Of a stretch of DNA of 14,395 bases, positions 7,924-14,395 are shown one piece after another. The notes beneath the pieces are model-generated. The model did no database searches, was not told where the DNA came from, and saw nothing but the letters and a program-made list of their open reading frames with translations. Source of the stretch: Acidiferrobacteraceae bacterium (GTDB lineage: Bacteria > Pseudomonadota > Gammaproteobacteria > Arenicellales > UBA868); contig PCBE01000083.1 of NCBI GenBank assembly GCA_002731295.1, forward strand, positions 17,433 to 31,827. Reading direction: 5' to 3'. Position numbers and translations under genes: made by a program. The first letter of the stretch is position 1; each line of letters begins with the position of its first letter.

Positions 7924-10086
7924 ATGATTAAGTCCACTGATTGCCGATCTAACCAGACTACCAAGGTCCATATCGAGCGGACTCGCCGCTGGTGCTGGTC
8001 GTATTTTCTCGCGTTCACCCTGGCACTGTCCTGTGTTTCGACCTATGCCGAGATTGCACCACTTAGAGTCCTGCCTGGCCATCAGCGGGCGGTAGAGCTG
8101 ATTAACTACTTTATACAGCGCTATCACTATCGCACAGCGCAGCTCAATGATGATCTTTCGAGCCAGATACTCGATCGCTACATTGAAACCCTGGATACCA
8201 ACCGAAGTTATTTTCTGGCATCCGACCTCGAACGCTTCGAACAAATGCGCTTTCGCGTGGATGACTATCTTCGAAAACAGGAACTGGATCCTATTTTTGA
8301 GCTGTTTGATCTGTACCGAAAACGAGCAATCGACAGGGCTGAATATTCAATGCGCATCCTGAGCGAAGGTTTTGACCTGAATATACCGGAGAGCTTTCGG
8401 TTCAACCGGAGCACATCACCATGGCCGACTGACCAAGCACAACTGGATGACATCTGGCGACGACGAGTCAAAAACGATTATCTGTCTCTCAAGCTAGCCG
8501 GCCAGCCTCACGATGACATATTAAAAACACTTGGCAATCGTTATCGCCAACTGAGTCGGCGTACCAAACAGATTACATCCACCGATGTCTTTGAGACATT
8601 CATAAACGCGTACATCGCTTCAGTGGAACCACACACCAGCTACTTTTCTCCCCGATCGACTGAAAATTTCAAGATCAGGATGAGCTTATCGCTGGAGGGT
8701 ATCGGGGCTGTTCTTCAAACAGAAAATGAATATACCGTGGTGCGGCGGGTCGTGGCAGGCGGGCCGGCCGAACTCAGCCAGTTACTGAACGCGGGCGATA
8801 GAATTATCGGCGTCGGTCAGAATGAGGAGCGGCCACTCGTCGATGTAATCGGGTGGCGACTGGACGATGTGGTTGATCTGATTCGGGGCCCCAAAAATAC
8901 CGTCGTGCGGTTAAGAATTCTCCCTCTACAGGAAGGACCCGACGCCAGTGGACGAATCATCAGCATCGTGCGCGATACTATTAGGCTTGAGGAGCAAGCA
9001 GCACAGAAATCGGTTATCTCCATAGAACGTGGCGATCATGTATATCGAATGGGTGTCATTGATCTACCGACCTTTTATGTTGACTTCGACGGCCGTTCCA
9101 GTGGCAAGACTGATTATCGCAGCACAACCCGAGATGTAGCCAGACTGGTCAAGGAACTACAGGCAGAAAACACCGACGGCCTGATCATAGATCTGCGGGG
9201 TAACGGTGGCGGTGCACTGACTGAAGCAACAACTCTGACGGGCCTTTTTATCGAGAAAGGCCCGATCGTACAAGTTAAAGACGCGAAAGGTCATGTCCGG
9301 GTAAAACATGACTCCGACCCTACAATCGTCTACCGAGGGACTCTCGCTGTACTCGTAGATGGTAACAGCGCGTCTGCTTCGGAAATCTTTGCAGGCGCAA
9401 TCCAGGATTATGGACGAGGCATCGTGATCGGCGAACCCACTTATGGAAAAGGTACCGTCCAGAACCTGGTCGACCTTGACCGGTACGCTCGAAACAAGGA
9501 CGAGAAGCTTGGTCAACTCAAATTTACGATAGCGCAATTCTTTAGAATCAACGGCGACAGCACACAACACAGAGGCATTGTTCCCGATATCCTGCTGCCA
9601 ACAGCACGAGATGATGCCGAACGCGGTGAGCGAGGCTTGGAAAACGCCTTACCCTGGCAACAGGTAACTCCAACCCGTTACAGTCCCTTCGACCAAGCAG
9701 ATCTGAGCGCTGTATTACCTAACATACGATCTCTCCACCAAACGCGCGTTGCAGACGATCCAGGGTTTGAATTTCTGTTGTCCAATCAGACTCTTGATAA
9801 CGAGATCGCGGCCCTGGGAGAAGTATCCTTGCTTGAATCAAAACGTCAGATAGAGCGTACGCAACGACAGTCAGTTCGCGATTCATTAACCGCTGCCCTG
9901 CGTAAGGCCTGGGACCTCGGTGAGGGCGAAAACGCCAGTGACGGAGAGTTCCCTGGCGATATTGTTCTCAATGAAACTGCACAGATACTTACCGATACAC
10001 TGCTCGAACTGCGCCACAATCGTATGCTGGCTCAGCACTCTGCCCATCCCAGCGCTGAGTCAGATTCTTCGACCCAAGACCAATAG
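7924..10086 (+). CDS. prc: Carboxy-terminal (tail-specific) processing protease Prc/Tsp, S41 family
   Basis: A 720-residue periplasmic serine-lysine protease, close in layout to E. coli Prc (about 680 residues). It degrades or trims proteins from exposed C-termini and in enterics controls the peptidoglycan hydrolase MepS with the adaptor NlpI. A basic n-region (ERTRRW) and hydrophobic core (YFLAFTLALSCVS, about 27-39) end in STYA, predicting signal cleavage after Ala42. Residues about 50-240 are the N-terminal helical domain, and about 245-335 the PDZ domain (LEGIGAVL, then AGGPAELS). The S41 core follows, with DLRGNGGG at 423-430, Ser484 in NSASASEIF, Asp495 in QDYGR and Lys509 in PTYGKGTV. 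Their spacing is the same as the E. coli Ser430/Asp441/Lys455 set. The C-terminal Tsp-specific domain covers about 560-700. No clear Shine-Dalgarno precedes ATG 7924, but upstream in-frame codons back to the mtnA stop offer no start. avtA follows after 18 bp. Confidence 0.95.
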   Translation: MIKSTDCRSNQTTKVHIERTRRWCWSYFLAFTLALSCVSTYAEIAPLRVLPGHQRAVELINYFIQRYHYRTAQLNDDLSSQILDRYIETLDTNRSYFLASDLERFEQMRFRVDDYLRKQELDPIFELFDLYRKRAIDRAEYSMRILSEGFDLNIPESFRFNRSTSPWPTDQAQLDDIWRRRVKNDYLSLKLAGQPHDDILKTLGNRYRQLSRRTKQITSTDVFETFINAYIASVEPHTSYFSPRSTENFKIRMSLSLEGIGAVLQTENEYTVVRRVVAGGPAELSQLLNAGDRIIGVGQNEERPLVDVIGWRLDDVVDLIRGPKNTVVRLRILPLQEGPDASGRIISIVRDTIRLEEQAAQKSVISIERGDHVYRMGVIDLPTFYVDFDGRSSGKTDYRSTTRDVARLVKELQAENTDGLIIDLRGNGGGALTEATTLTGLFIEKGPIVQVKDAKGHVRVKHDSDPTIVYRGTLAVLVDGNSASASEIFAGAIQDYGRGIVIGEPTYGKGTVQNLVDLDRYARNKDEKLGQLKFTIAQFFRINGDSTQHRGIVPDILLPTARDDAERGERGLENALPWQQVTPTRYSPFDQADLSAVLPNIRSLHQTRVADDPGFEFLLSNQTLDNEIAALGEVSLLESKRQIERTQRQSVRDSLTAALRKAWDLGEGENASDGEFPGDIVLNETAQILTDTLLELRHNRMLAQHSAHPSAESDSSTQDQ

Positions 10087-10104
10087 TCTGCGGACGAAGA
10101 TCTG

Positions 10105-11367
10105 TTGAAGACCTCCACGTTTGGTGAATTCCTGGCCACCGGTTCGGGCATTCTGCAGCTTATGGAAGATGCCGGTGAGGCCCTCGCGGGGAACGGTGAG
10201 GTACTACTACTTGGTGGAGGCAATCCTGCCCGAATACCTGAAGTTCAGCAGACTTTTCGTGAAGCGATGGGCAGTCTGCTTGATGATGCACCCCGTTTCG
10301 ATCGCATCGTTGGAGACTACGATGGGCCGCAGGGGAATGCAGAATTCTTAAGTGCGATTACAGCGTTGTTGAATTCACAGTTCAACTGGGGTATGAGCGA
10401 AAATAATGTGGCCCTGACTAACGGCAGCCAGACATCATTCTTTGTGTTGTTCAATATGTTCGCCGGGACAAATCGGGACGGCGGAGAACAACGAATATTA
10501 CTGCCACTCATACCGGAGTATATCGGTTACACGGAAATGGGCCTTGGTAAATGTATTTTTGATACCTGCAAACCGTCTATTACTCTCAGCGGTGATCATC
10601 AGTTCAAATATCACGTCGACTTTGAACACCTGCAACTTCATTCACACACCAGTGCATTGTGTGTGTCCCGACCGACAAACCCCACCGGCAATGTATTGAC
10701 CGATGCCGAAATCGAGCAACTGGATGTCTTAGCCACAGAAAGAGACCTGCCATTGATAATCGACGGGGCCTACGGTACGCCTTTCCCCAATATCATCTTT
10801 ACCGATGCTACGCCGTTTTGGGACAGCAACATTATCCTGTGTCTCAGTTTGTCAAAACTGGGGCTTGCTGGCGTACGAACAGGCATCGTAATCGCTCAGG
10901 AAGACATCATTCAGTCAATCACATCGGCCAATGCAATTTTGAATTTGACCCCGGGAAGCTTTGGCCCTGGACTGACTACCAACATGGTCCGTGATGGGTC
11001 GATTCTGGAGATCTCGAATCAGTTCATACAACCTTTCTATCAGTCCCGAGCTGAAATTGCGATCAACTGGCTTGAGTCCGAACTGGCGGGTTATCCCTTT
11101 CGGGTACACACCCCCGAAGGCGCAATATTCCTGTGGCTTTGGCTTAAGGATCTGCCGATCACCAGTGAAATGTTGTATCAGCGACTCAAGGCGCGCAACG
11201 TGCTGGTCATTCCAGGCGAGCATTTCTTCCCGGGACTCACAGAACCTTGGAAACATCGCCATGAATGTATTCGGCTATCGTATGCCCAGGACCAACAGAC
11301 CGTCGAGCGTGGTATCGCGATTATCGCTGAGGAAGTACGCGCAGCCTATGACGATGCAGTCCTCTAG
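10105..11367 (+). CDS. avtA: Valine--pyruvate aminotransferase (transaminase C)
   Basis: A 420-residue PLP-dependent class I/II aminotransferase that interconverts valine plus pyruvate with 2-oxoisovalerate plus alanine. The N-terminus (FGEFLATGSGILQLMED, then LLGGGNPARIPEVQ at 35-48) aligns from the first residues with E. coli AvtA (417 residues). This supports the TTG start at 10105. No in-frame ATG fits, and GAAGA at 10096-10100 is a plausible ribosome site. PLP-binding features are SRPTNPTGN at 188-196 (Asn192), Asp220 in IIDGAYG, the Schiff-base Lys251 in SLSKLGLAGVRTG, and the substrate-carboxylate Arg390 in CIRLSYA. It follows prc by 18 bp and is likely on the same transcript. Rare TTG initiation suggests low translation. 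It ends 11 bp from the stop of the convergent Nudix gene, with no hairpin-T terminator visible between them. Functionally it is a branched-chain/alanine biosynthesis enzyme with no obvious link to prc. Confidence 0.93.
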   Translation: MKTSTFGEFLATGSGILQLMEDAGEALAGNGEVLLLGGGNPARIPEVQQTFREAMGSLLDDAPRFDRIVGDYDGPQGNAEFLSAITALLNSQFNWGMSENNVALTNGSQTSFFVLFNMFAGTNRDGGEQRILLPLIPEYIGYTEMGLGKCIFDTCKPSITLSGDHQFKYHVDFEHLQLHSHTSALCVSRPTNPTGNVLTDAEIEQLDVLATERDLPLIIDGAYGTPFPNIIFTDATPFWDSNIILCLSLSKLGLAGVRTGIVIAQEDIIQSITSANAILNLTPGSFGPGLTTNMVRDGSILEISNQFIQPFYQSRAEIAINWLESELAGYPFRVHTPEGAIFLWLWLKDLPITSEMLYQRLKARNVLVIPGEHFFPGLTEPWKHRHECIRLSYAQDQQTVERGIAIIAEEVRAAYDDAVL

Positions 11368-11378
11368 ACCCCAGACAT

Positions 11379-11915
11379 TCAGACGCACTCAACAACATCA
11401 ACTTTCTTACATTGACTGAATCGCCGCCAGATCAAACGAAACGAGTCTGAGAAATCCTCGGTTGAGTCATTCAGCCATTGATCGACCTGCGTTTGTGTAA
11501 ACCATTGGCCTGTTTCCATTTCTGTGTAGTCAAGCACTAACTTAAGGTCTGTCACCAGTCGATATACCCAGCAGAATTCCATTCCTGTTTGGGGGCTGGC
11601 AACAAGTTTAAACAACCGCTTTGGTATTTCTTCCAGTTCAATTCCGATCTCCTCCTGGATCTCGCGTACACAACAGGCATCATAGGTCTCACCCGCATCG
11701 ACATGACCGGCAACTGACGAATCCCAAAGACCCGGGCTTTCCTGTTTATGCCGGCCGCGCTTTTGTAGGAATATTTGTCCGTCCTGCCTGAACACCAGAA
11801 CATGGGTAGCACGATGCAACAGACCCAATCGGTGAACATCGTCACGCCTGCGCTGCCCGATGACCTGGTCCTGATCATCAACCACTGACAGAATTTCTGA
11901 ATCTTCCGACCTCAT
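11379..11915 (-). CDS. Nudix hydrolase, YfcD/IDI-like subfamily
   Basis: A 178-residue Nudix protein. The Nudix box is perfect (GX5EX7REUXEEXGU) at 70-92: Gly70, Glu76, Arg84-Glu85, Glu88-Glu89, Gly91. This predicts Mg2+-dependent cleavage of a nucleoside-diphosphate-linked substrate. The N-terminal part ([11 protein letters not shown] at 11-21, [15 protein letters not shown] at 28-42, [10 protein letters not shown] at 62-71) resembles type 1 isopentenyl-diphosphate isomerase and E. coli YfcD (about 180 residues). The isomerase catalytic cysteine (Cys67 of E. coli IDI, in NSVCGHP) is Ala69 here, so isomerase activity is not expected. The true substrate is unknown. The ATG overlaps the stop of the upstream GMC gene in ATGA and has no ribosome site of its own, so translation probably depends on coupling. 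The gene is convergent with avtA. Confidence 0.88.
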   Translation of the reverse strand: MRSEDSEILSVVDDQDQVIGQRRRDDVHRLGLLHRATHVLVFRQDGQIFLQKRGRHKQESPGLWDSSVAGHVDAGETYDACCVREIQEEIGIELEEIPKRLFKLVASPQTGMEFCWVYRLVTDLKLVLDYTEMETGQWFTQTQVDQWLNDSTEDFSDSFRLIWRRFSQCKKVDVVECV

Positions 11916-13615
11916 ATTGGAACATCGGTGTCGAGTTCACGAACGGGCTCACTTATGCGCTGTCGCTGCTGCCAGTGCTCATCTATCCAGACCGAGTTAT
12001 GAAGTGGGGGTAACAGTGAACTGCCAAGTATCATATCTGCCACCCGCTCTGCCAGCATGATGGTTGGCGCATTGAGGTTACCATTCGTAATTTCGGGGAA
12101 TACAGATGAGTCTACAACGCGAAGAGACTCTACCCCCTTCACTCTGCACGCACTGTCCAGCACAGCGGTCGCATCATCAACCGCGCCCATGCGGCACGTG
12201 CAGGATGGATGATAGGCGCTTTCTACATTCTGTCGAACCCAGGCATCTATATCCGAATCGCTGGTGACGCTTGAGCCAGGCTGTATTTCTACGCCTCTGA
12301 ACGGTTCCATGGCGGGTTGTTCAAAAATCTCTCGGGTCAGGTGTATACAGGCCCGCCAGTCTTGCCGATCCTGCTGCGCCCCAAGATAGTTGAATAGAAT
12401 CTTGGGGCTATCCTTGGGTGATTGGGAAACAATTTTCACGGATCCTCGACTTTGAGGTTTGTTTGGCCCCACATGGACTTGAAACCCGTGCCCCGGAAAA
12501 GCAGCGCGCCCGTCATACCGCATCGCACCCGGTAGAAAATGGTACTGAATGTCGGGCCATTGAATGCCCGCACGTGAACGAATAAAACCACAGGACTCGA
12601 AATGATTCGTGGCGCCAAGCCCCGTCCTTGTAAACAGCCAGCGGGCACCGATTAAACCTTTGGCCAGCGGATTGAGGTAACGATTCAGGGTAATCGGCTG
12701 CTTACACCGGAACTGGAAATACACTTCCAGGTGATCCTGCAGATTCTCGCCTACGCCAGGGCTGTCGCATTGCACTTCGATCCCCAAAGATTCAAGGTGG
12801 TGGGCCGAACCAATACCCGATCGCTGCAACAGACTCGGCGACCCGATAGATCCGGTCGCCATCAGAACCTCGGCCCGAGCCTGAACCTGAAAGATCCGCC
12901 CGTCCTTTTCGTATTCGACAGCCACGGCTCTGGATTCTTCAAACAGCACACGGTGCACCAGCGTACCACCGACATATCGGAGATTGGGTCGATTCATTAC
13001 GGGTCGTAGATACGCACTGGCAGCCGATGCACGGACGCCATTGCGAACAGTCATATGCATGGCACCAAATCCCTCTTGCTGACGCCCGTTGTAGTCGTCA
13101 GTCAGGGGGTAGCCCGCTTCACCTCCGGCCTGTATAAAGGCTTCATAGAGCGAGTTCCCGGACATTTTGTTCCCGGCACAAACCGAGAGCGGTCCATGGC
13201 CCCCGCGATAGTCATTTTCTCCGTCAATCCAGCTTTCCGCCTTCTTAAAATAAGGCAGGCAGGCCGCATAGTTCCACCCATCCGCGCCCAGTTCTTCCCA
13301 GCGATCGAAATCCAGGGGATGACCCCGAACATAGACCATCCCGTTAATTGATGACGATCCGCCAAGCACACGGCCCCGCGGACAATCGATCACTCGGTCG
13401 TCCAGATAAGGCTCGGCCTGCGAAGCGTATCCCCAGTTGAAGCGCGGCAGATTCATCGGAATCGACAGCGCCGCTGGCATCTGGATGTATATGCTGCGGT
13501 CGCTTCCCCCTGCTTCCATCAGCAGCACGTTACAGCCAGGATCTTCGCTTAATCTTGCAGCCAGAACGCAGCCAGCGGATCCTGCGCCAATAATTACATA
13601 ATCAGCATCACGCAC
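11912..13615 (-). CDS. GMC-family FAD oxidoreductase, choline dehydrogenase (BetA)-like
   Basis: A 567-residue FAD-dependent alcohol oxidoreductase. The ADP-binding motif is GAGSAG at 10-15, followed by an acidic FAD-ribose contact, Glu34 in LLMEAGG. GMC signature 1 covers about 79-98 ([14 protein letters not shown]) and signature 2 about 257-271 ([12 protein letters not shown]). The catalytic His469 ([11 protein letters not shown]) and Asn513 ([10 protein letters not shown]) are present. Long blocks match E. coli BetA, including [16 protein letters not shown] at 287-302 and [13 protein letters not shown] at 353-365. This places it in the choline-dehydrogenase-like clade, where substrates also include other alcohols such as 3-hydroxypropionate, polyethylene glycol or medium-chain alcohols. 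No betB or betI is beside it, so I do not name it betA. The start is a GTG, with GAGAGAGA about six bases upstream and an in-frame stop just above. About 35 residues extend past the usual C-terminal helix. It is followed by, and overlaps, the Nudix gene. Confidence 0.9.
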   Translation of the reverse strand: MRDADYVIIGAGSAGCVLAARLSEDPGCNVLLMEAGGSDRSIYIQMPAALSIPMNLPRFNWGYASQAEPYLDDRVIDCPRGRVLGGSSSINGMVYVRGHPLDFDRWEELGADGWNYAACLPYFKKAESWIDGENDYRGGHGPLSVCAGNKMSGNSLYEAFIQAGGEAGYPLTDDYNGRQQEGFGAMHMTVRNGVRASAASAYLRPVMNRPNLRYVGGTLVHRVLFEESRAVAVEYEKDGRIFQVQARAEVLMATGSIGSPSLLQRSGIGSAHHLESLGIEVQCDSPGVGENLQDHLEVYFQFRCKQPITLNRYLNPLAKGLIGARWLFTRTGLGATNHFESCGFIRSRAGIQWPDIQYHFLPGAMRYDGRAAFPGHGFQVHVGPNKPQSRGSVKIVSQSPKDSPKILFNYLGAQQDRQDWRACIHLTREIFEQPAMEPFRGVEIQPGSSVTSDSDIDAWVRQNVESAYHPSCTCRMGAVDDATAVLDSACRVKGVESLRVVDSSVFPEITNGNLNAPTIMLAERVADMILGSSLLPPLHNSVWIDEHWQQRQRISEPVRELDTDVPI

Positions 13616-13660
13616 AAATGTCTCTCTCGTCTATAGTCACCACCACAACACGGCAAGGGG

Positions 13661-13673
13661 TGACTGATGTCAG
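13661..13673. repeat. Short palindromic element between the divergent GMC and HAD genes
   Basis: CTGATGTCAG (13664-13673) has four-base inverted arms around TG, and TGAC/GTCA (13661-13664 and 13669-13672) form an overlapping dyad. It sits in the 113-bp region between two divergent starts, upstream of possible but poor promoter boxes (TATAGA on the minus strand near 13630-13635, TATCCT on the plus strand at 13697-13702). It could be an operator half-site pair, but a palindrome this short is expected by chance. Confidence 0.2.
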
Positions 13674-13728
13674 CTTAACCAGCATATCGTACCCTTTATC
13701 CTAAACCATCACGCCGCAGACCAGAAAA

Positions 13729-14395
13729 ATGCCGGAACTCAAGGCCCTAAATACAAGCGTTAACGCAGATCTCGTCGTATTCGATAAAGATGGCACCCTG
13801 ATTGATTTTCATACCCTGTGGGGACCAAGGGTAGAACGCGCCATAAACGCGACCTGCGCATCCCTGGGATGGGACCAGTCCCTGACCAATAAGTTAACTA
13901 CGGCACTCGGCTACGATCCACAAACTGCTCAGGTCGTGTCGCAAGGGCCACTCGCAACTGCACCCATCAGTGAGCTAGAGATCGTCGTAGCCACGATCCT
14001 TTTCCAGCACCAGATGTCCTGGGAGCACGCAAAATACCTGGCATACGAGCACTTCGGCCCGGTGATGTCTGCCCTGCCACAACCGACAGAAATCAATCCC
14101 CTGGGAGATGTCCGCACAGCTATTGCCCGACTTAAATCATCCGGGGTTCAGGTTGCCATCGCAACAAGTGATGATCGAGCGCCCACAGAGGCCGCTCTGC
14201 GTGAACTGAATCTGACTCAAACTGTCGACCTGATACTGTGCGCGGATGATCCCGGTACCCCTTCAAAACCAGACCCACAGGTTCTGCACTACATCAGCCA
14301 ACAGCTGGTTGTCGGCATCGACCGAACTGTAATGGTCGGAGATACCGTGAGTGATCTGGAAATGGCGAGACAGGCTGGCGTAGCGCTGACAGTCG
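13729..14395 (+). CDS. HAD-superfamily hydrolase, phosphoglycolate phosphatase-like (3' end missing)
   Basis: The frame is open from ATG 13729 to the window edge, giving 222 residues with no stop, so the gene is partial. All four HAD motifs are visible: motif I DKDGT (nucleophile Asp19, acid Asp21), motif II at Thr146 in VAIATSDD, motif III Lys180 in PSKPDP, and motif IV GDTVSDLEMA (Asp205, Asp209). The helical cap between motifs I and II (about residues 25-125) makes it subfamily IA, the group of phosphoglycolate, beta-phosphoglucomutase and pyrophosphatase-type enzymes. The predicted role is hydrolysis of a small phosphate ester; the substrate cannot be read from the sequence. Little more than the C-terminal helix is likely missing. 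There is no strong ribosome site before the ATG, only an A-rich CCAGAAAA. It is divergent from the GMC gene. Confidence 0.85.
   Translation, partial: MPELKALNTSVNADLVVFDKDGTLIDFHTLWGPRVERAINATCASLGWDQSLTNKLTTALGYDPQTAQVVSQGPLATAPISELEIVVATILFQHQMSWEHAKYLAYEHFGPVMSALPQPTEINPLGDVRTAIARLKSSGVQVAIATSDDRAPTEAALRELNLTQTVDLILCADDPGTPSKPDPQVLHYISQQLVVGIDRTVMVGDTVSDLEMARQAGVALTV

Noticed and set aside
9157..9570. 137-residue minus-strand frame opposite the protease active-site region
   Set aside because: It is opposite the most conserved part of prc, and its length is explained by codon constraints on the sense strand.
10991..11419. 142-residue plus-strand frame overlapping the end of avtA and of the Nudix gene
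   Set aside because: It is out of frame with the strong AvtA C-terminus, including the substrate Arg390 region, and has no recognisable motif.
11379..11915. Isopentenyl-diphosphate isomerase (idi)
   Set aside because: The catalytic cysteine is replaced by Ala69, and the Nudix box is the full hydrolase type.
1..14395. tRNA/rRNA genes, CRISPR arrays, insertion sequences, prophage or toxin-antitoxin modules
   Set aside because: Nearly all sequence is occupied by ten recognisable metabolic genes, and the intergenic gaps are at most about 230 bp. No direct-repeat array, terminal inverted repeats, transposase or cloverleaf-like stretch was seen.

Overview
The window looks like a chromosomal segment from a Gram-negative proteobacterium, most likely a gammaproteobacterium. 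The evidence is a Prc/Tsp-type periplasmic protease of E. coli architecture with a signal peptide, an AvtA-type transaminase that aligns with the enteric enzyme from its first residues, and a BetA-like GMC flavoprotein. G+C is close to half by eye and looks even along the window. I saw no rRNA, tRNA, insertion sequence, integrase, phage gene or CRISPR array. This is dense housekeeping and catabolic gene content, not an obvious mobile island. Genus-level placement is not possible from the sequence alone.

Layout. (1) Positions 55-5665, minus strand: a compact propionate-assimilation operon, prpE -> mcm -> pccB, with gaps of 11 and 14 bp. PrpE activates propionate to propionyl-CoA. PccB is the carboxyltransferase half of propionyl-CoA carboxylase and makes methylmalonyl-CoA. 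The B12-dependent mutase converts methylmalonyl-CoA to succinyl-CoA for the TCA cycle. The biotin carboxylase subunit, the epimerase and the mutase chaperone are not in the window. A tentative start codon at the left edge suggests the operon continues. (2) Positions 5666-5892: a divergent promoter region with weak sigma70-like boxes on both strands and an AT-rich inverted repeat over one of them. (3) Positions 5893-11367, plus strand: an enoyl-CoA hydratase, then mtnA (methylthioribose-1-phosphate isomerase) 15 bp later. After a 120-bp gap with a possible extended -10 promoter come prc and, 18 bp later, avtA with a TTG start. (4) Positions 11379-13615, minus strand: a BetA-like GMC oxidoreductase followed by a Nudix hydrolase whose start overlaps the GMC stop (ATGA). 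This pair converges on avtA with only 11 bp between stop codons. (5) From 13729, plus strand: a HAD-family phosphatase that runs off the right edge and is divergent from the GMC gene.

How the parts fit. The left operon and the adjacent hydratase together describe short-chain acyl-CoA metabolism. They would suit growth on propionate, odd-chain or branched-chain substrates, or acrylate/DMSP-derived C3 units; the last is inference only. MtnA handles the methylthioribose arm of polyamine/SAM by-product salvage, but no other salvage gene is present. Prc is envelope proteolysis, and AvtA closes valine/alanine biosynthesis. I did not find a convincing undescribed multi-gene system. The most checkable oddities are a non-canonical SxL motif in the mutase B12 domain, an IDI-like Nudix protein that lacks the isomerase cysteine and is coupled to the GMC enzyme, an orphan mtnA behind a hydratase, and the inverted repeat between the divergent operons.
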